A DNA stretch of 64,000 bases, taken from the NCBI GenBank assembly GCA_019873665.1, contig JAIOAV010000006.1, positions 1-64,000 of the forward strand, in the 5' to 3' direction. The notes under the pieces are model-generated. The model saw nothing but the letters and a program-made list of their open reading frames with translations. It was not told where the DNA came from and ran no database searches. How positions within the stretch are numbered: the first letter of the stretch is position 1; each line of letters begins with the position of its first letter. Made by a program: the position numbers and the translations under genes. This document shows positions 9,202 through 18,818 of this stretch, piece by piece. The stretch comes from Chloroflexota bacterium. GTDB lineage: Bacteria; Chloroflexota; Anaerolineae; JAAYEA01.

Positions 9202-9459
9202 GGTAGCGCCAGAATACACCCTTTCATCGCATTAGTCAAGTTTGAGAGAGGTCGGTGACTGCCATGCGCTGTAAGCTGGCGGATCCAGGCACGCTATGCG
9301 ACAAGGCGAGATCGTTTGCGCTTGGCAACCGGATTCGCTCATGCTAGAATGGTGCGCGGAAGTAACCCCCACCGCAGCTGCGACACGAGGGACGATTGCC
9401 GCGGGCAATGTGGCGCGATGGCGTGGAAAGTGATCAGCAGAAACTTGCGTCGGATCATG

Positions 9460-9488
9460 TTGCTTGTGGCGGCAAATCCTGCTATAAT
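9460..9488 (+). promoter_or_regulatory. sigma70-like promoter for the Ser/Thr kinase gene
   Basis: TTGCTT - 17 nt - TATAAT. Confidence 0.6.
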
Positions 9489-9553
9489 CAATAAAGCGCG
9501 GGGATTGGGGCAAAGACCCGTCGGCCGAAAAGACCTTACGCAAGAGGCATTGC

Positions 9554-11068
9554 ATGGCGGCAGAAAACGGCAGCCAGGACGTAAGAAGCCTGGTTGGCAA
9601 GACATTGGGCCAGTACCAAATCATCAGCGTCTTGGGTACAGGGGGCATGGCCATCGTCTACAAGGCCTACCAACCATCCCTCGAACGCTACATCGCCCTC
9701 AAAGTCCTCTTCCCTCACTTCACGGGATCAGAGTTTGTGGCCCGATTCAAGCGAGAGGCGCTGGCTGCCGCCCGCTTGAGCCACCCGAACATCGTTCACA
9801 TCTATGACGCAGGCGAAGCCGACGGCTATTACTACATCGCCATGGAGTATATCGAGGGCGGGACGCTTAAGGACCGCCTCGATGAGCGCAACCACGAGCC
9901 GCTAGACGGCATCACGATCCTGCAGGTGGTACAGGGGATCGGCAGCGCGCTGGAATATGCCCATCACCAAGGGATCATCCATCGCGACATCAAACCGGCC
10001 AACATTATGTTCGCCGCCGACAATCGGGTGGTTCTGGCGGACCTGGGCCTGGCCAAGTTTTTTGAGGCCACCGACCTGACGCAAATGACAGCGCTCATCG
10101 GGACGCCATACTACATGTCGCCGGAACAGGCGCGAAGCCAATCGGTGGATGCGCGCAGCGATATCTACTCATTCGGGGTCGTCATCTACGAGATGCTCAC
10201 CGGCCGCGTTCCCTTTGCCTCCGAGACGCCGTGGATGGCGATTCACCAGCACATTTACGAGGCACCACCACCTGTGCGCCAGCTCAATCCGGTCGTAACA
10301 GAGGCTGTGGCGCAAGTTGTGGAAAAGGCGCTGGCAAAGGACCCAGCGGCCCGCTATCAGCATGTGTCAGCCCTGGTTCATGCCTTTGCTGCCGCGCAGA
10401 AAGCGGGCGCGGCCGGACTCAGGCCAGCCGCGGTGTCCGTGCCCGAAACGCCCAAGCGTCGCCTTTCCCGGCTTCTGCTTGGGCTCGCGACGATTTTGCT
10501 GGTAGCAGTGGTGGTCACTGTGCTGATGATAAGCAATCCGGCCTTGCGCTTCTGGCAATCGCAAGGCGCGCTGGCCGTGATAGGACGCACGGCTACTGCG
10601 ACCGCATCCGTCACGCCCACGATCCCGGCGCCAACCGCTACCAGCACCGCCAGCGCAACGGCTGTGCCGGCGACTGCGACATTCACAGCGACGGCTACCA
10701 ACACCCTATCACCAACATCTACTCCTACGACGACGCTGGCGCCGGTAGTGATCCCACCATCGCCCACACTCACCTGGACAGCAACCAATACGCGAGCGCC
10801 TACGGCGACAGGCACGCCCTTGTCGCCCACTGCGACGGTCACGCGCACACAGACACCGCGCGCGCCGACGCCGACCTATACGCCCACGCCAGCAGAGACG
10901 CCCAGCCTAACCGAGACGCCGACAAACACGCCACCTCCACCGCCACCTACCGCGACGGATACGCCACCACCACCGCCGACAGACACACCGACGAGTGTGC
11001 CGGCGGAGACGCCGACAGATACGCCAGAACCGCCTACGCCAACCCTCTCGCCAACGCCACGGCGCTAG
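9554..11068 (+). CDS. Membrane Ser/Thr protein kinase (Hanks type) with Thr/Pro-rich C-terminal region
   Basis: GTGGMAIVYKA, IALKVLFP, HRDIKPANIMF, DLGLAKF, GTPYYMSPEQ; TM segment LLLGLATILLVAVVVTVLMIS; then long TATxT/PTPT tail. Confidence 0.93.
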   Translation: MAAENGSQDVRSLVGKTLGQYQIISVLGTGGMAIVYKAYQPSLERYIALKVLFPHFTGSEFVARFKREALAAARLSHPNIVHIYDAGEADGYYYIAMEYIEGGTLKDRLDERNHEPLDGITILQVVQGIGSALEYAHHQGIIHRDIKPANIMFAADNRVVLADLGLAKFFEATDLTQMTALIGTPYYMSPEQARSQSVDARSDIYSFGVVIYEMLTGRVPFASETPWMAIHQHIYEAPPPVRQLNPVVTEAVAQVVEKALAKDPAARYQHVSALVHAFAAAQKAGAAGLRPAAVSVPETPKRRLSRLLLGLATILLVAVVVTVLMISNPALRFWQSQGALAVIGRTATATASVTPTIPAPTATSTASATAVPATATFTATATNTLSPTSTPTTTLAPVVIPPSPTLTWTATNTRAPTATGTPLSPTATVTRTQTPRAPTPTYTPTPAETPSLTETPTNTPPPPPPTATDTPPPPPTDTPTSVPAETPTDTPEPPTPTLSPTPRR

Positions 11069-11073
11069 ACCAA

Positions 11074-11111
11074 GAACAAGGGCCGAGACTGAACCGTCTC
11101 GGCCCTTGTTC
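11074..11111. terminator. Bidirectional intrinsic terminator hairpin
   Basis: GAACAAGGGCCGAGAC-tgaacc-GTCTCGGCCCTTGTTC, 16-bp perfect stem between convergent genes. Confidence 0.8.
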
Positions 11112-11117
11112 TGCCAG

Positions 11118-12833
11118 CTAGCCCAGGGCAGTCACGTCCCAGTGCTCTATCCAGTTGATGCCCCGCCGCCACAGGTAAACGATGATACCCCAGAGGAGCA
11201 CCTGCACCCCGATGATCGCCAAGGGCAGGAGGGCGGATTGTAGATAGGGCTGTAGATCGGGAAAGGCCAACACCACAAGCTGCCGCAGAATGGCAGCGAA
11301 CGGCTGCGTGCTGAAGCGAATCACCAGCCAAACCACCAACGCCAGGTTCACCACCCAGAATGCCGCGCTCAGCCCCATGGTGGCGTACATCGTCGCCACA
11401 CCGACGCTGCGCCGCGCGGTCGTCGCCTGAAAGTTCGGATTCAAGAGCGAAGTGCCAATGGCGATCGCCACGAATCCCACGCTGAACCAGATCATCGCCA
11501 GCAGCAGCAAGGCAATCTGGGCCATAGACGCACCTGTCAAAAGCCCGACGAGCAGCGCCGTGACCTCGCCGATCAGCAGCGTCGGCCCGAGCGAAGCCAC
11601 GAACTTGCCCCATAGCAGATCAGCGGCGGGCAGCGGCACCGCTCGCAACAGGGCGAAATTGCTGCCCTCCAGGCCAATCGCGCCTACGGTATAGTAGAGT
11701 GTCAGGAAGAAGGGGATCAATGGCACAATCGCCATAGCCATCCACGTTGCTGAGCCGGGAAGCTGCTTGGCTGTCTCGCCGGTCGCTGTCATATAGACGT
11801 AGACGATGCCCATCACGATGGGAAAGACCAGACCGCTCAACTGCCGCAGATCGCGTGGCAGAATCGTCCAATCTTTGATCACTATGGCGCGCACCTGTTG
11901 TGGCAGCGCACGCACAAGCGATGCGAGCAAGCCCTGGTGTGCCATGTCCCTTGACTGTCGCCGTCGCGGCGCGAGCTCGCGCAGTTGCGCCCAGCCCACG
12001 TAGAAAGCGCGCTGGTAGACGGCATAGCCGATCGAGGTTATCGCCACAGCGCCAACGATGAGCAGTCCCAGATAGAGCGCCGCTGCTCGCCATTCTGCCC
12101 CTCGCCAGGACACGGCTATCTGCGCCAACCAGCCCGCCGGCGACCAGCTCAGATACCGGCCAGCCTCCATCAGCGGCCCACCCTCGCCGATGCGCCGCAA
12201 CAGATCACCCGCGTCACCTCGATTGGAGAAGACCATCCACAGCGCCCATAGCAGACCCGCGGCGATGGTCCAGATCAGCGCATACAGCTCTTGCGCGCGA
12301 CGTGCGGGGATAAGGTGCACGATAATCATGATGAGCGTCATGGAGGTTGCGGCAACGAGCACCAGCAAGCAGAGGTATCCGAAAAGCACCACGACGAAGT
12401 AGAGCCACGAGGCACTTGTTGCCACACCGTAAGCAATCAGTGAGGCCAGCGCCAGCAATGCCGGCAGCGCCATGCTCTGCAAGCCCTCCAGTAGCTTGAG
12501 CAAATAGATGCCCAGCGGTGGGATCGGCGACGCCAACAACAGCTCCAGGTCCGACGCAAGGTACAACTGGCTGAGCATGATCCCGATGCCCCAGAAGAAG
12601 GCAAAGGCCACCAGCCCGGACATGGAGGAGGTCAATAGTGCCTGGCTCGCCTGGGGCGCGGCTCCTTCCAGGGCGCGAAAGACCGACACCATTCCGCGAA
12701 AGACAAAGAAGGCAAAGTACGCGATCAGGGCCAGGAATGCCAGGGTGCCCATGCGCTGGCGATTGGTCATCCGGAATAAGCCGTTTTTCCAGATGAGCGC
12801 CTTTGCTTTGAGCAATGACCAGAGCGCCATCAT
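11118..12833 (-). CDS. ABC transporter permease (large ABC-2-like)
   Basis: Highly hydrophobic, many TM segments; start overlaps the stop of the upstream ABC ATPase. Confidence 0.8.
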   Translation of the reverse strand: MMALWSLLKAKALIWKNGLFRMTNRQRMGTLAFLALIAYFAFFVFRGMVSVFRALEGAAPQASQALLTSSMSGLVAFAFFWGIGIMLSQLYLASDLELLLASPIPPLGIYLLKLLEGLQSMALPALLALASLIAYGVATSASWLYFVVVLFGYLCLLVLVAATSMTLIMIIVHLIPARRAQELYALIWTIAAGLLWALWMVFSNRGDAGDLLRRIGEGGPLMEAGRYLSWSPAGWLAQIAVSWRGAEWRAAALYLGLLIVGAVAITSIGYAVYQRAFYVGWAQLRELAPRRRQSRDMAHQGLLASLVRALPQQVRAIVIKDWTILPRDLRQLSGLVFPIVMGIVYVYMTATGETAKQLPGSATWMAMAIVPLIPFFLTLYYTVGAIGLEGSNFALLRAVPLPAADLLWGKFVASLGPTLLIGEVTALLVGLLTGASMAQIALLLLAMIWFSVGFVAIAIGTSLLNPNFQATTARRSVGVATMYATMGLSAAFWVVNLALVVWLVIRFSTQPFAAILRQLVVLAFPDLQPYLQSALLPLAIIGVQVLLWGIIVYLWRRGINWIEHWDVTALG

Positions 12834-13594
12834 CTCTCCTCCTGCAAATACGCGGCCACTTCCCGGTATTCGGCGCCACCTGTCAGCGAGAGGAAGATGT
12901 CCTCCAGCGAAGACCCCTCTGCCTGAGCCTGCGCCCGCAGCTCTTCGAGGTTGCCCACTGCGATCAGCTTGCCCTTGTTGATGATGCCAACACGGTCGCA
13001 CATGTTCTGCACGATCTCCAGGATATGGCTGGACATAAAGACCGTCACGCCGCGCTCCACGAGGCCCCGCAGGATATCCTTCACCAGGCGCGCGCTGCGC
13101 GGGTCCAGGCCAGTCGTCGGCTCGTCAAGAAAGAGGATCTGTGGATTATGCACCAGCACGCTGCACAATCCCATCTTTTGCCGCATGCCGTGCGAGTAGC
13201 TGCCGATTAGGTCGTCCCCCTTGTCCGCAAGCTCAAAGAGCTCGAGCAGTCGGTTGATGCGCTGCTCCCGTCCCGCCTCCTCGACCCTGTAGAGCTCAGC
13301 GACAAAACGCAGAAACTCTCTTCCGGTCAGCTTGTCGTACATGAACGGATTCTCTGCCAGATAACCGATAGACGCCTTGACCTGCAACGTCTCAGTCAGG
13401 ATGTCGTGGCCAGCCACCTGGGCCGTGCCAGAGGTTGGCCTGAGCAAACCAGTGAGCATGCGGATTGTCGTGGTCTTGCCAGCGCCATTTGGCCCCAGGA
13501 ATCCGAAAAGCTCACCCGGCCTGACCGTCAGACTGAGGTCATCCACTGCCACCGTGTTCCCATACTTTTTCGTCAGATGATGCGTTTCAATCAT
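12830..13594 (-). CDS. ABC transporter ATP-binding protein
   Basis: Walker A GPNGAGKTTTIRML, signature YSHGMRQKMGLC, Walker B ILFLDEPTTGLDP. Confidence 0.93.
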   Translation of the reverse strand: MIETHHLTKKYGNTVAVDDLSLTVRPGELFGFLGPNGAGKTTTIRMLTGLLRPTSGTAQVAGHDILTETLQVKASIGYLAENPFMYDKLTGREFLRFVAELYRVEEAGREQRINRLLELFELADKGDDLIGSYSHGMRQKMGLCSVLVHNPQILFLDEPTTGLDPRSARLVKDILRGLVERGVTVFMSSHILEIVQNMCDRVGIINKGKLIAVGNLEELRAQAQAEGSSLEDIFLSLTGGAEYREVAAYLQEER

Positions 13595-13709
13595 CGAATC
13601 TCCTCCCTTATCGCTTGCCATGGCAAGGCCATTCCTTACTCATCTTCGGCCAAAGACCATTGTGCAACCGACAACGATCTGATATAATAGAGGTAGCAGG
13701 ACCAAAGCC

Positions 13710-14495
13710 ATGATAAGAGAATTCATGCAAATCACAAATCATATACACCTTATACGGCGGATGAGCTATCTGAGTTTCATGCTCCCCCTGTTACTGCTGG
13801 CGCTGACCGGCTGTGGGCCGTACCGAGCGCCTGTTCGAGCGATCGCAGAGGCACAGACGGCGGAGGTGCCCCTTTCGCTCCGGATTCCCACACTCGGCCC
13901 GACTGCCACCTTTGTGCCAACGCCGAACCGCAAACCAACGGTAACGATGACGCCAACCCACACCCCCACGCCGATCGTCTATATCGTCAAAAAGGGGGAT
14001 ATCCTGGGGCGCATCGCCCTGGAACATGACGTCAGTGTTGAGGCGCTGCGACTTGCCAATGGCCTGACAGACATCCACGTACTCAGTATCGGTCAACGGT
14101 TGATCATACCGAACGAGGCCATGCTGGAGGAGATGGCCAAGCGCGGGCTGGATGTGCGATACGAGACTCCCACCCCAGCTTTTCCCACGCCGACCCTGCG
14201 CGCTGGCTCTATCCCGTGGGATCAGGCCGCCGATTACGTCGGGCAGGAGGTCAGCATCGAGGGTACGGTGATCCGTACGCGCAAGGCCGGCGGCGACATT
14301 TACCTCTACTTCCGCGAGCCTCCCGAGGGGACGTTGCGCGTCCACCTGCCTGCGACAGCCATCCAGACGCTGGGCGCGCAGCCGGAAACATACTATCTGG
14401 ATCATTGGATCATGGTCAAGGGGCGGGTAGAGGAGACAGAGGATGGCATGGAGATCGTTGTGCGTCAGAGGGCGCAGATCATTCTGCTCAACTAG
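13710..14495 (+). CDS. LysM-domain lipoprotein with C-terminal OB-like domain
   Basis: Lipobox-like LLLALTGC; YIVKKGDILGRIALEHDVSVEALRLANGLTDIHVLSIGQRLIIP (LysM); VGQEVSIEGTVIRTRKAGGDIYLYF (OB-like). TATAAT at 13683-13688, 17 nt after TTGTGC. Confidence 0.75.
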   Translation: MIREFMQITNHIHLIRRMSYLSFMLPLLLLALTGCGPYRAPVRAIAEAQTAEVPLSLRIPTLGPTATFVPTPNRKPTVTMTPTHTPTPIVYIVKKGDILGRIALEHDVSVEALRLANGLTDIHVLSIGQRLIIPNEAMLEEMAKRGLDVRYETPTPAFPTPTLRAGSIPWDQAADYVGQEVSIEGTVIRTRKAGGDIYLYFREPPEGTLRVHLPATAIQTLGAQPETYYLDHWIMVKGRVEETEDGMEIVVRQRAQIILLN

Positions 14496-14591
14496 GAAGT
14501 TGCCGCACCGCAACATCCCTCTGCCAACCACGTATTAATCATAGAGCAGGGTACATCTTGAAGGGCCCTACCGTGGGAGGTTCCAAAGGAA

Positions 14592-14981
14592 ATGCCCAAG
14601 TCACATAAGCCTATTGATCCGCAAGCAAGCGCGGGAATCCTGGCCGAGTTGGCGCGCAACGCGCAGCTTGTGTGGCGTTTGTTGCATGACCAACGCGTGC
14701 CAGTGTGGATGAAAGCCATCATCCCGGCCACTCTTCTGTACATCATCTCGCCCGTTGACCTGTTGCCCGATGTTGCGTTGGGTGTGGGGCAGTTGGACGA
14801 TCTGGCAATCCTGCTACTAGGAGTCAAGTCATTCCTCAGCATGGTATCGCCGGAGATCGTCAAGGAACACCTCGCCGATATCATTGGCGAGAGCGTGACG
14901 CAGCGAGCAAAAGGGACGCCTGAGTTAATCGAAGGCCAATACCGCGTCGTGGAAGAGGAAGAAACACGCGAGGGGAGGTAG
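14592..14981 (+). CDS. DUF1232 (YkvA-like) membrane protein
   Basis: VWMKAIIPATLLYIISPVDLLPDVALGVGQLDDLAILLLGV. Confidence 0.85.
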   Translation: MPKSHKPIDPQASAGILAELARNAQLVWRLLHDQRVPVWMKAIIPATLLYIISPVDLLPDVALGVGQLDDLAILLLGVKSFLSMVSPEIVKEHLADIIGESVTQRAKGTPELIEGQYRVVEEEETREGR

Positions 14982-14985
14982 AGCC

Positions 14986-15022
14986 AACGGGTCGCTTCAT
15001 CTGGAGTGACCCGTTTCCTTTT
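14986..15022 (+). terminator. Intrinsic terminator
   Basis: AACGGGTCGCTTCA-tc-TGGAGTGACCCGTT with G-U pairs, followed by a T-rich tract TTTCCTTTT. Confidence 0.65.
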
Positions 15023-15065
15023 GCTCACAGCCCATCATCGAAGACCCGCCCGAAAGCCGCGCTTC

Positions 15066-15094
15066 TTGCCAAATAGCCCAATTCAGGGTACAAT
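15066..15094 (+). promoter_or_regulatory. sigma70-like promoter
   Basis: TTGCCA - 17 nt - TACAAT upstream of the 15150 ORF. Confidence 0.5.
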
Positions 15095-15149
15095 GTAGAA
15101 GAGGTGAGTGCAAAGCCAGCGAGAGATCGCTTGACATGCGATTCAAGGC

Positions 15150-16193
15150 TTGGGCGCGATCCGAGTTCCGCGAGGTGTGGAGTTGGTCCGACCTTTCAGT
15201 CTACGCGATGTTTTCCTTGTGCAAGACCTTGACAAAGACAAGGTCAGATTTGATCTGCCAGCAGGGTGGGTCCACTCGCGCTCGTCTATGCACCTTGCTC
15301 TTCTTGCGTACTTTTTCCGCGGTGACCTGGGGGCCGATACGTACGTGTTGAGGGGACGGGAAAAGGCGCCAGCGTTGCGCGGATATGCACAGGTATGTCG
15401 TCGTCGCGCTCGGCCAGAGCAGGATATCCTCTGCCTGGCGCCCTCCCCAAATCACGATCCCGATGCAAGGCTGGCTTGGGAATGTCTGCTGCACTATATC
15501 TGCCAGTCCGCAGGGGAGCAGGGCGTGCAGCGTTTGTACGCCAGAGTCATCGAGGATGTCGGGGCCGAAGAGGTGCTGCGCGGCTTTGATTTTCATCTGT
15601 ATGCGCATGAGGACATCTTTCGGCTGCCTGCCGCTGCCCCGCGGCCAGCGGCGCAAGTAATCGAAGGGGTAATCCGGCCTCGCCAGGCAAAAGATGACTG
15701 GGAGCTGCATCAGCTTTACCAGGAATGTACACCACACCCTGTACAGATGGCAGAGGGGCTGATATCCGCCAACGGCGGGATGGAATTTGGCCCGGCTGTG
15801 CCAGCGGCCAGCGAAGAGCAGTATGTCCTGGAGGTGGAAGGCAGGATATGTGGCTATCTGCGTCTCCTCTCAGGTGGACAAGGGTGCTGCCTGACCCTCA
15901 TGGTGCCCCCGGAGCATGATGTCCACCGGCGTGGGTTGCTGACGTGGGGCATAGAGGCGCTCTCACGTGGTAGACCGCGTCCTGTCTTTTGCGGCGTTCG
16001 GCAATACGACAAGAGAATGCAGTCTCTCTTGCAAGACTATGGTTTCGAGTTTATGGCAACTGCTGCCCTCCTGGCCAAGATGCTTGCGGTCCGGGTCAAA
16101 GAACCGGTTTTCAAACTGGTTCCCGCGCTGGAACAACGCGTGGAGAGGGCACCGACACACACCTACGAGGAATACACGGCCGGCAAGGCGTGA
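15150..16193 (+). CDS. Hypothetical protein with GNAT-like C-terminal region
   Basis: 347-aa ORF; C-terminal YVLEVEGRICGYLRLLSGGQGCCLTLMVPPEHDVHRRGLLTWGIEAL...LLQDYGFEF resembles a GNAT fold. Start (TTG) uncertain. Confidence 0.5.
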   Translation: MGAIRVPRGVELVRPFSLRDVFLVQDLDKDKVRFDLPAGWVHSRSSMHLALLAYFFRGDLGADTYVLRGREKAPALRGYAQVCRRRARPEQDILCLAPSPNHDPDARLAWECLLHYICQSAGEQGVQRLYARVIEDVGAEEVLRGFDFHLYAHEDIFRLPAAAPRPAAQVIEGVIRPRQAKDDWELHQLYQECTPHPVQMAEGLISANGGMEFGPAVPAASEEQYVLEVEGRICGYLRLLSGGQGCCLTLMVPPEHDVHRRGLLTWGIEALSRGRPRPVFCGVRQYDKRMQSLLQDYGFEFMATAALLAKMLAVRVKEPVFKLVPALEQRVERAPTHTYEEYTAGKA

Positions 16194-16244
16194 TCACCAT
16201 GCAGCCGGCAAAGATCTAGGCAAACGAGGTTCGTAAAGTCTGAG

Positions 16245-17810
16245 ATGCAAAAAGAGATAACGGATGATTTAGACGCTCTCATTTCCGTGCTGACACCACC
16301 CTTGGCGCAGGCATTGCGAGAGGTCAATAGGAGCGAAGATCTCCTGGAGATTGTTTTGGATCTGGGGCGCTTGCCAGAAGCGCGTTTCGTCGATGGCGAG
16401 GTCGTGCTGAGCAACCAAGAGGTGTGCCAGGCAGACATTGACTATGTAGCGTCGCGCATCGGCGACTTTGGCGACGATAACCGCGCCGGTATCGAGCGCA
16501 CATTGCACCGCATTTCGGCCATCCGCAACCGAAAAGGGCGGATCGTGGGGCTGACATGCCGCGTGGGCCGTGCCGTCTATGGCACGATAGACATCGTGCA
16601 GGATATCGTGGATTCCGGCAAGAGCATCATGTTCCTGGGGCGACCAGGTGTGGGCAAAACGACTATGCTGCGTGAGGCGGCGCGCGTCCTCGCCGAAAAA
16701 AAGCGGGTGGTGATCGTAGATACCTCCAATGAAATTGGCGGTGATGGCGATATCCCGCATCCCGCCATCGGTCGCGCCCGCCGGATGCAAGTGGCGACGC
16801 CGGCACTGCAACATGCCGTGATGATCGAGGCAGTGGAAAACCATATGCCTGAGGTTATCGTCATCGACGAGATCGGCACCGAGCTGGAAGCCGCGGCGGC
16901 GCGCACTATTGCCGAGCGCGGTGTGCAGTTGATTGGCACGGCGCACGGGAACGCGCTGGAAAACGTCATGATGAACCCAACGCTGGCCGACCTGGTGGGC
17001 GGCATCCAGAGCGTAACCCTGAGCGATGAGGAGGCGAGACGCCGCGGCACGCAGAAATCCATCCTAGAGCGCAAAGCCCCGCCCACCTTTGAAGTGGTCA
17101 TCGAGATTCAGGATTGGGATCGGCTGGCAGTGCGTCACAATGTGGCAGAGGCAGTAGATGCCATCCTGCGCGGCAGAGCGCCGCTGCCAGAGCTGAGATA
17201 CCGCGATCCCGCAGGCGAGATCCATGTGGAAACGGCGGTCGCACCGTCGCCGGCGGCAGAAGCGCCGCGTGCCCTGCGTGTGGAACTGCATGAACGCGCG
17301 CGGGAGGCAGCGCCCGTGCAAACAGCGCCCTCCGGCGAGAGGGAAGCGATGCGTATCTTTGCTTATGGCTTGAGCCAGAACCGGCTGCGGCAGGCAGCGC
17401 GCGAGCTCAGCCTGCCCGTGATCGTCACCACCGAGGTCGAAGAGTCCGACATCGTGTTCACGCTGCGTAGCTACTACCGCAAGCGGCCAGCCGCACTCGG
17501 CGTCGCCGAACAGAAAGGCATCCCGATCTATGTGCTGCGCAGCAACACCGTTGTCCAGATGCAAAAGTATCTGGCCGAGCTTTTCGGGTTGGCGATCGAG
17601 GAGGATCCCTTTACCAAGGCAATGGAAGAGGCAGAGAACGCCATCGCGCGGGTTACATCTGGGGCGAACGCGGTAGATCTGTCGCCGCAGAATGCTTATG
17701 TCCGGCGCAAGCAACATGAGCTTGCCCGGCAGTTCAACTTGCTGTCGCGCAGTCTGGGCAAGGAGCCCAGACGTCATGTGCAGATCTATCAGGACCTACG
17801 CGTGGCGTAG
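16245..17810 (+). CDS. Ycf45/SpoIIIAA-like AAA ATPase with C-terminal R3H domain
   Basis: FLGRPGVGKTTMLREAARVLAEKKRVVIVDTSNEIGGDGDIPHPAIGRARRMQV...VIVIDEIGTELEAAAARTIAERG; C-terminal NLLSRSLGKEPRRHVQIY (R3H-like). Confidence 0.85.
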   Translation: MQKEITDDLDALISVLTPPLAQALREVNRSEDLLEIVLDLGRLPEARFVDGEVVLSNQEVCQADIDYVASRIGDFGDDNRAGIERTLHRISAIRNRKGRIVGLTCRVGRAVYGTIDIVQDIVDSGKSIMFLGRPGVGKTTMLREAARVLAEKKRVVIVDTSNEIGGDGDIPHPAIGRARRMQVATPALQHAVMIEAVENHMPEVIVIDEIGTELEAAAARTIAERGVQLIGTAHGNALENVMMNPTLADLVGGIQSVTLSDEEARRRGTQKSILERKAPPTFEVVIEIQDWDRLAVRHNVAEAVDAILRGRAPLPELRYRDPAGEIHVETAVAPSPAAEAPRALRVELHERAREAAPVQTAPSGEREAMRIFAYGLSQNRLRQAARELSLPVIVTTEVEESDIVFTLRSYYRKRPAALGVAEQKGIPIYVLRSNTVVQMQKYLAELFGLAIEEDPFTKAMEEAENAIARVTSGANAVDLSPQNAYVRRKQHELARQFNLLSRSLGKEPRRHVQIYQDLRVA

Positions 17811-17820
17811 GACAACAGAC

Positions 17821-18492
17821 ATGTTCATCACCTTTGAGGGCCCTGATGGCAGCGGCAAGACAACGCAGATACGCGCGCTCTACGAGTATCTGGTGCAGCA
17901 AGGGCTGGATGTCGTGTTGACACGCGAGCCGGGCGGCACCAGCATTGGCGATCAGATTCGCGCTGTATTGCACGACGTTGCCAATACCGATATCTTGCAG
18001 AACACCGAGATCCTCCTCTACTCTGCATCGCGGGCCCAACTGGTGGGACAGGTTATCCGGCCTGCGCTGACACAAGGGCGGATCGTCTTGTGCGATCGGT
18101 ACGCGGACTCGACCCTGGCATACCAGGGATACGGACATCGCGTAGACTTGCATATTCTGGAGATCATCACCGATTTTGCCACAGGCGGCCTTAAACCAGA
18201 CCTGACGATCTATCTCGACCTGCCCGTTGTGGATGGGTTGCGCCGGAAGCGTGCCGCCTTCCAGGCGGGCAAATCGGAGCTGAATCGGATGGATCGAAAG
18301 GATATCGCCTTTCATGAGCGCGCGCGTCAGGGTTATCTTGCCCTGGCAGCGCGCGACCCGGATCGCTGGCTGATCATAGATGCCAAGCGCTCCATCTCAG
18401 CCATTCAGGAAGATATCAGAAGGCGAGTGGATGAGCTGATCGCTCGGCTCAACCTGACGGAACCCGACAGAGCAAAGAGGAGGCAGTCATGA
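17821..18492 (+). CDS. tmk: Thymidylate kinase
   Basis: MFITFEGPDGSGKTTQIRALYEYL...LTREPGGTSIGDQIR...DRYADSTLAYQGYG. Confidence 0.95.
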   Translation: MFITFEGPDGSGKTTQIRALYEYLVQQGLDVVLTREPGGTSIGDQIRAVLHDVANTDILQNTEILLYSASRAQLVGQVIRPALTQGRIVLCDRYADSTLAYQGYGHRVDLHILEIITDFATGGLKPDLTIYLDLPVVDGLRRKRAAFQAGKSELNRMDRKDIAFHERARQGYLALAARDPDRWLIIDAKRSISAIQEDIRRRVDELIARLNLTEPDRAKRRQS

Positions 18493-18818
18493 AATTGATC
18501 ATCAGCATCGTACACAGCGATGACGCCGATGGCCTGATCAGCGCCCTGATGGACAAAGGGTATCGCTCAACCAAGATCAGCACGACTGGCGGATTCCTAC
18601 GCGAGGGGAATGCCACGATCCTCGTGGGCACGGAAGAGGAAAACGTGCAAGACGTTCTGTCCATTATCAAGGCAAATTGCCATACCCGCACCCAGTTCGT
18701 GAACCCATTGCCGCCGGTCATGGAGCCAGGCGAGCTGTACATGCCGAATCCGGTAGAGGTGCAGGTGGGTGGCGCGACCGTCTTTATCCTGAATGTAGAG
18801 CAATTCTGGCGTTTCTAG
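18489..18818 (+). CDS. Cyclic-di-AMP receptor (PII-like, YaaQ/DarA/PstA family)
   Basis: MKLIISIVHSDDADGLISALMDKGYRSTKISTTGGFLREGNATILVGTEEENVQDVLSIIK; ATGA overlap with tmk, the conserved tmk-yaaQ order. Confidence 0.9.
   Translation: MKLIISIVHSDDADGLISALMDKGYRSTKISTTGGFLREGNATILVGTEEENVQDVLSIIKANCHTRTQFVNPLPPVMEPGELYMPNPVEVQVGGATVFILNVEQFWRF

Noticed and set aside
10590-11068. Possible tandem-repeat or CRISPR-like array
   Set aside because: Repeats are codon-level Thr/Pro low complexity without fixed repeat-spacer units.
10231-11121. 296-aa ORF overlapping the kinase tail
   Set aside because: Out-of-frame shadow of the Thr/Pro repeat region; low complexity, rich in D/Y/R/H.
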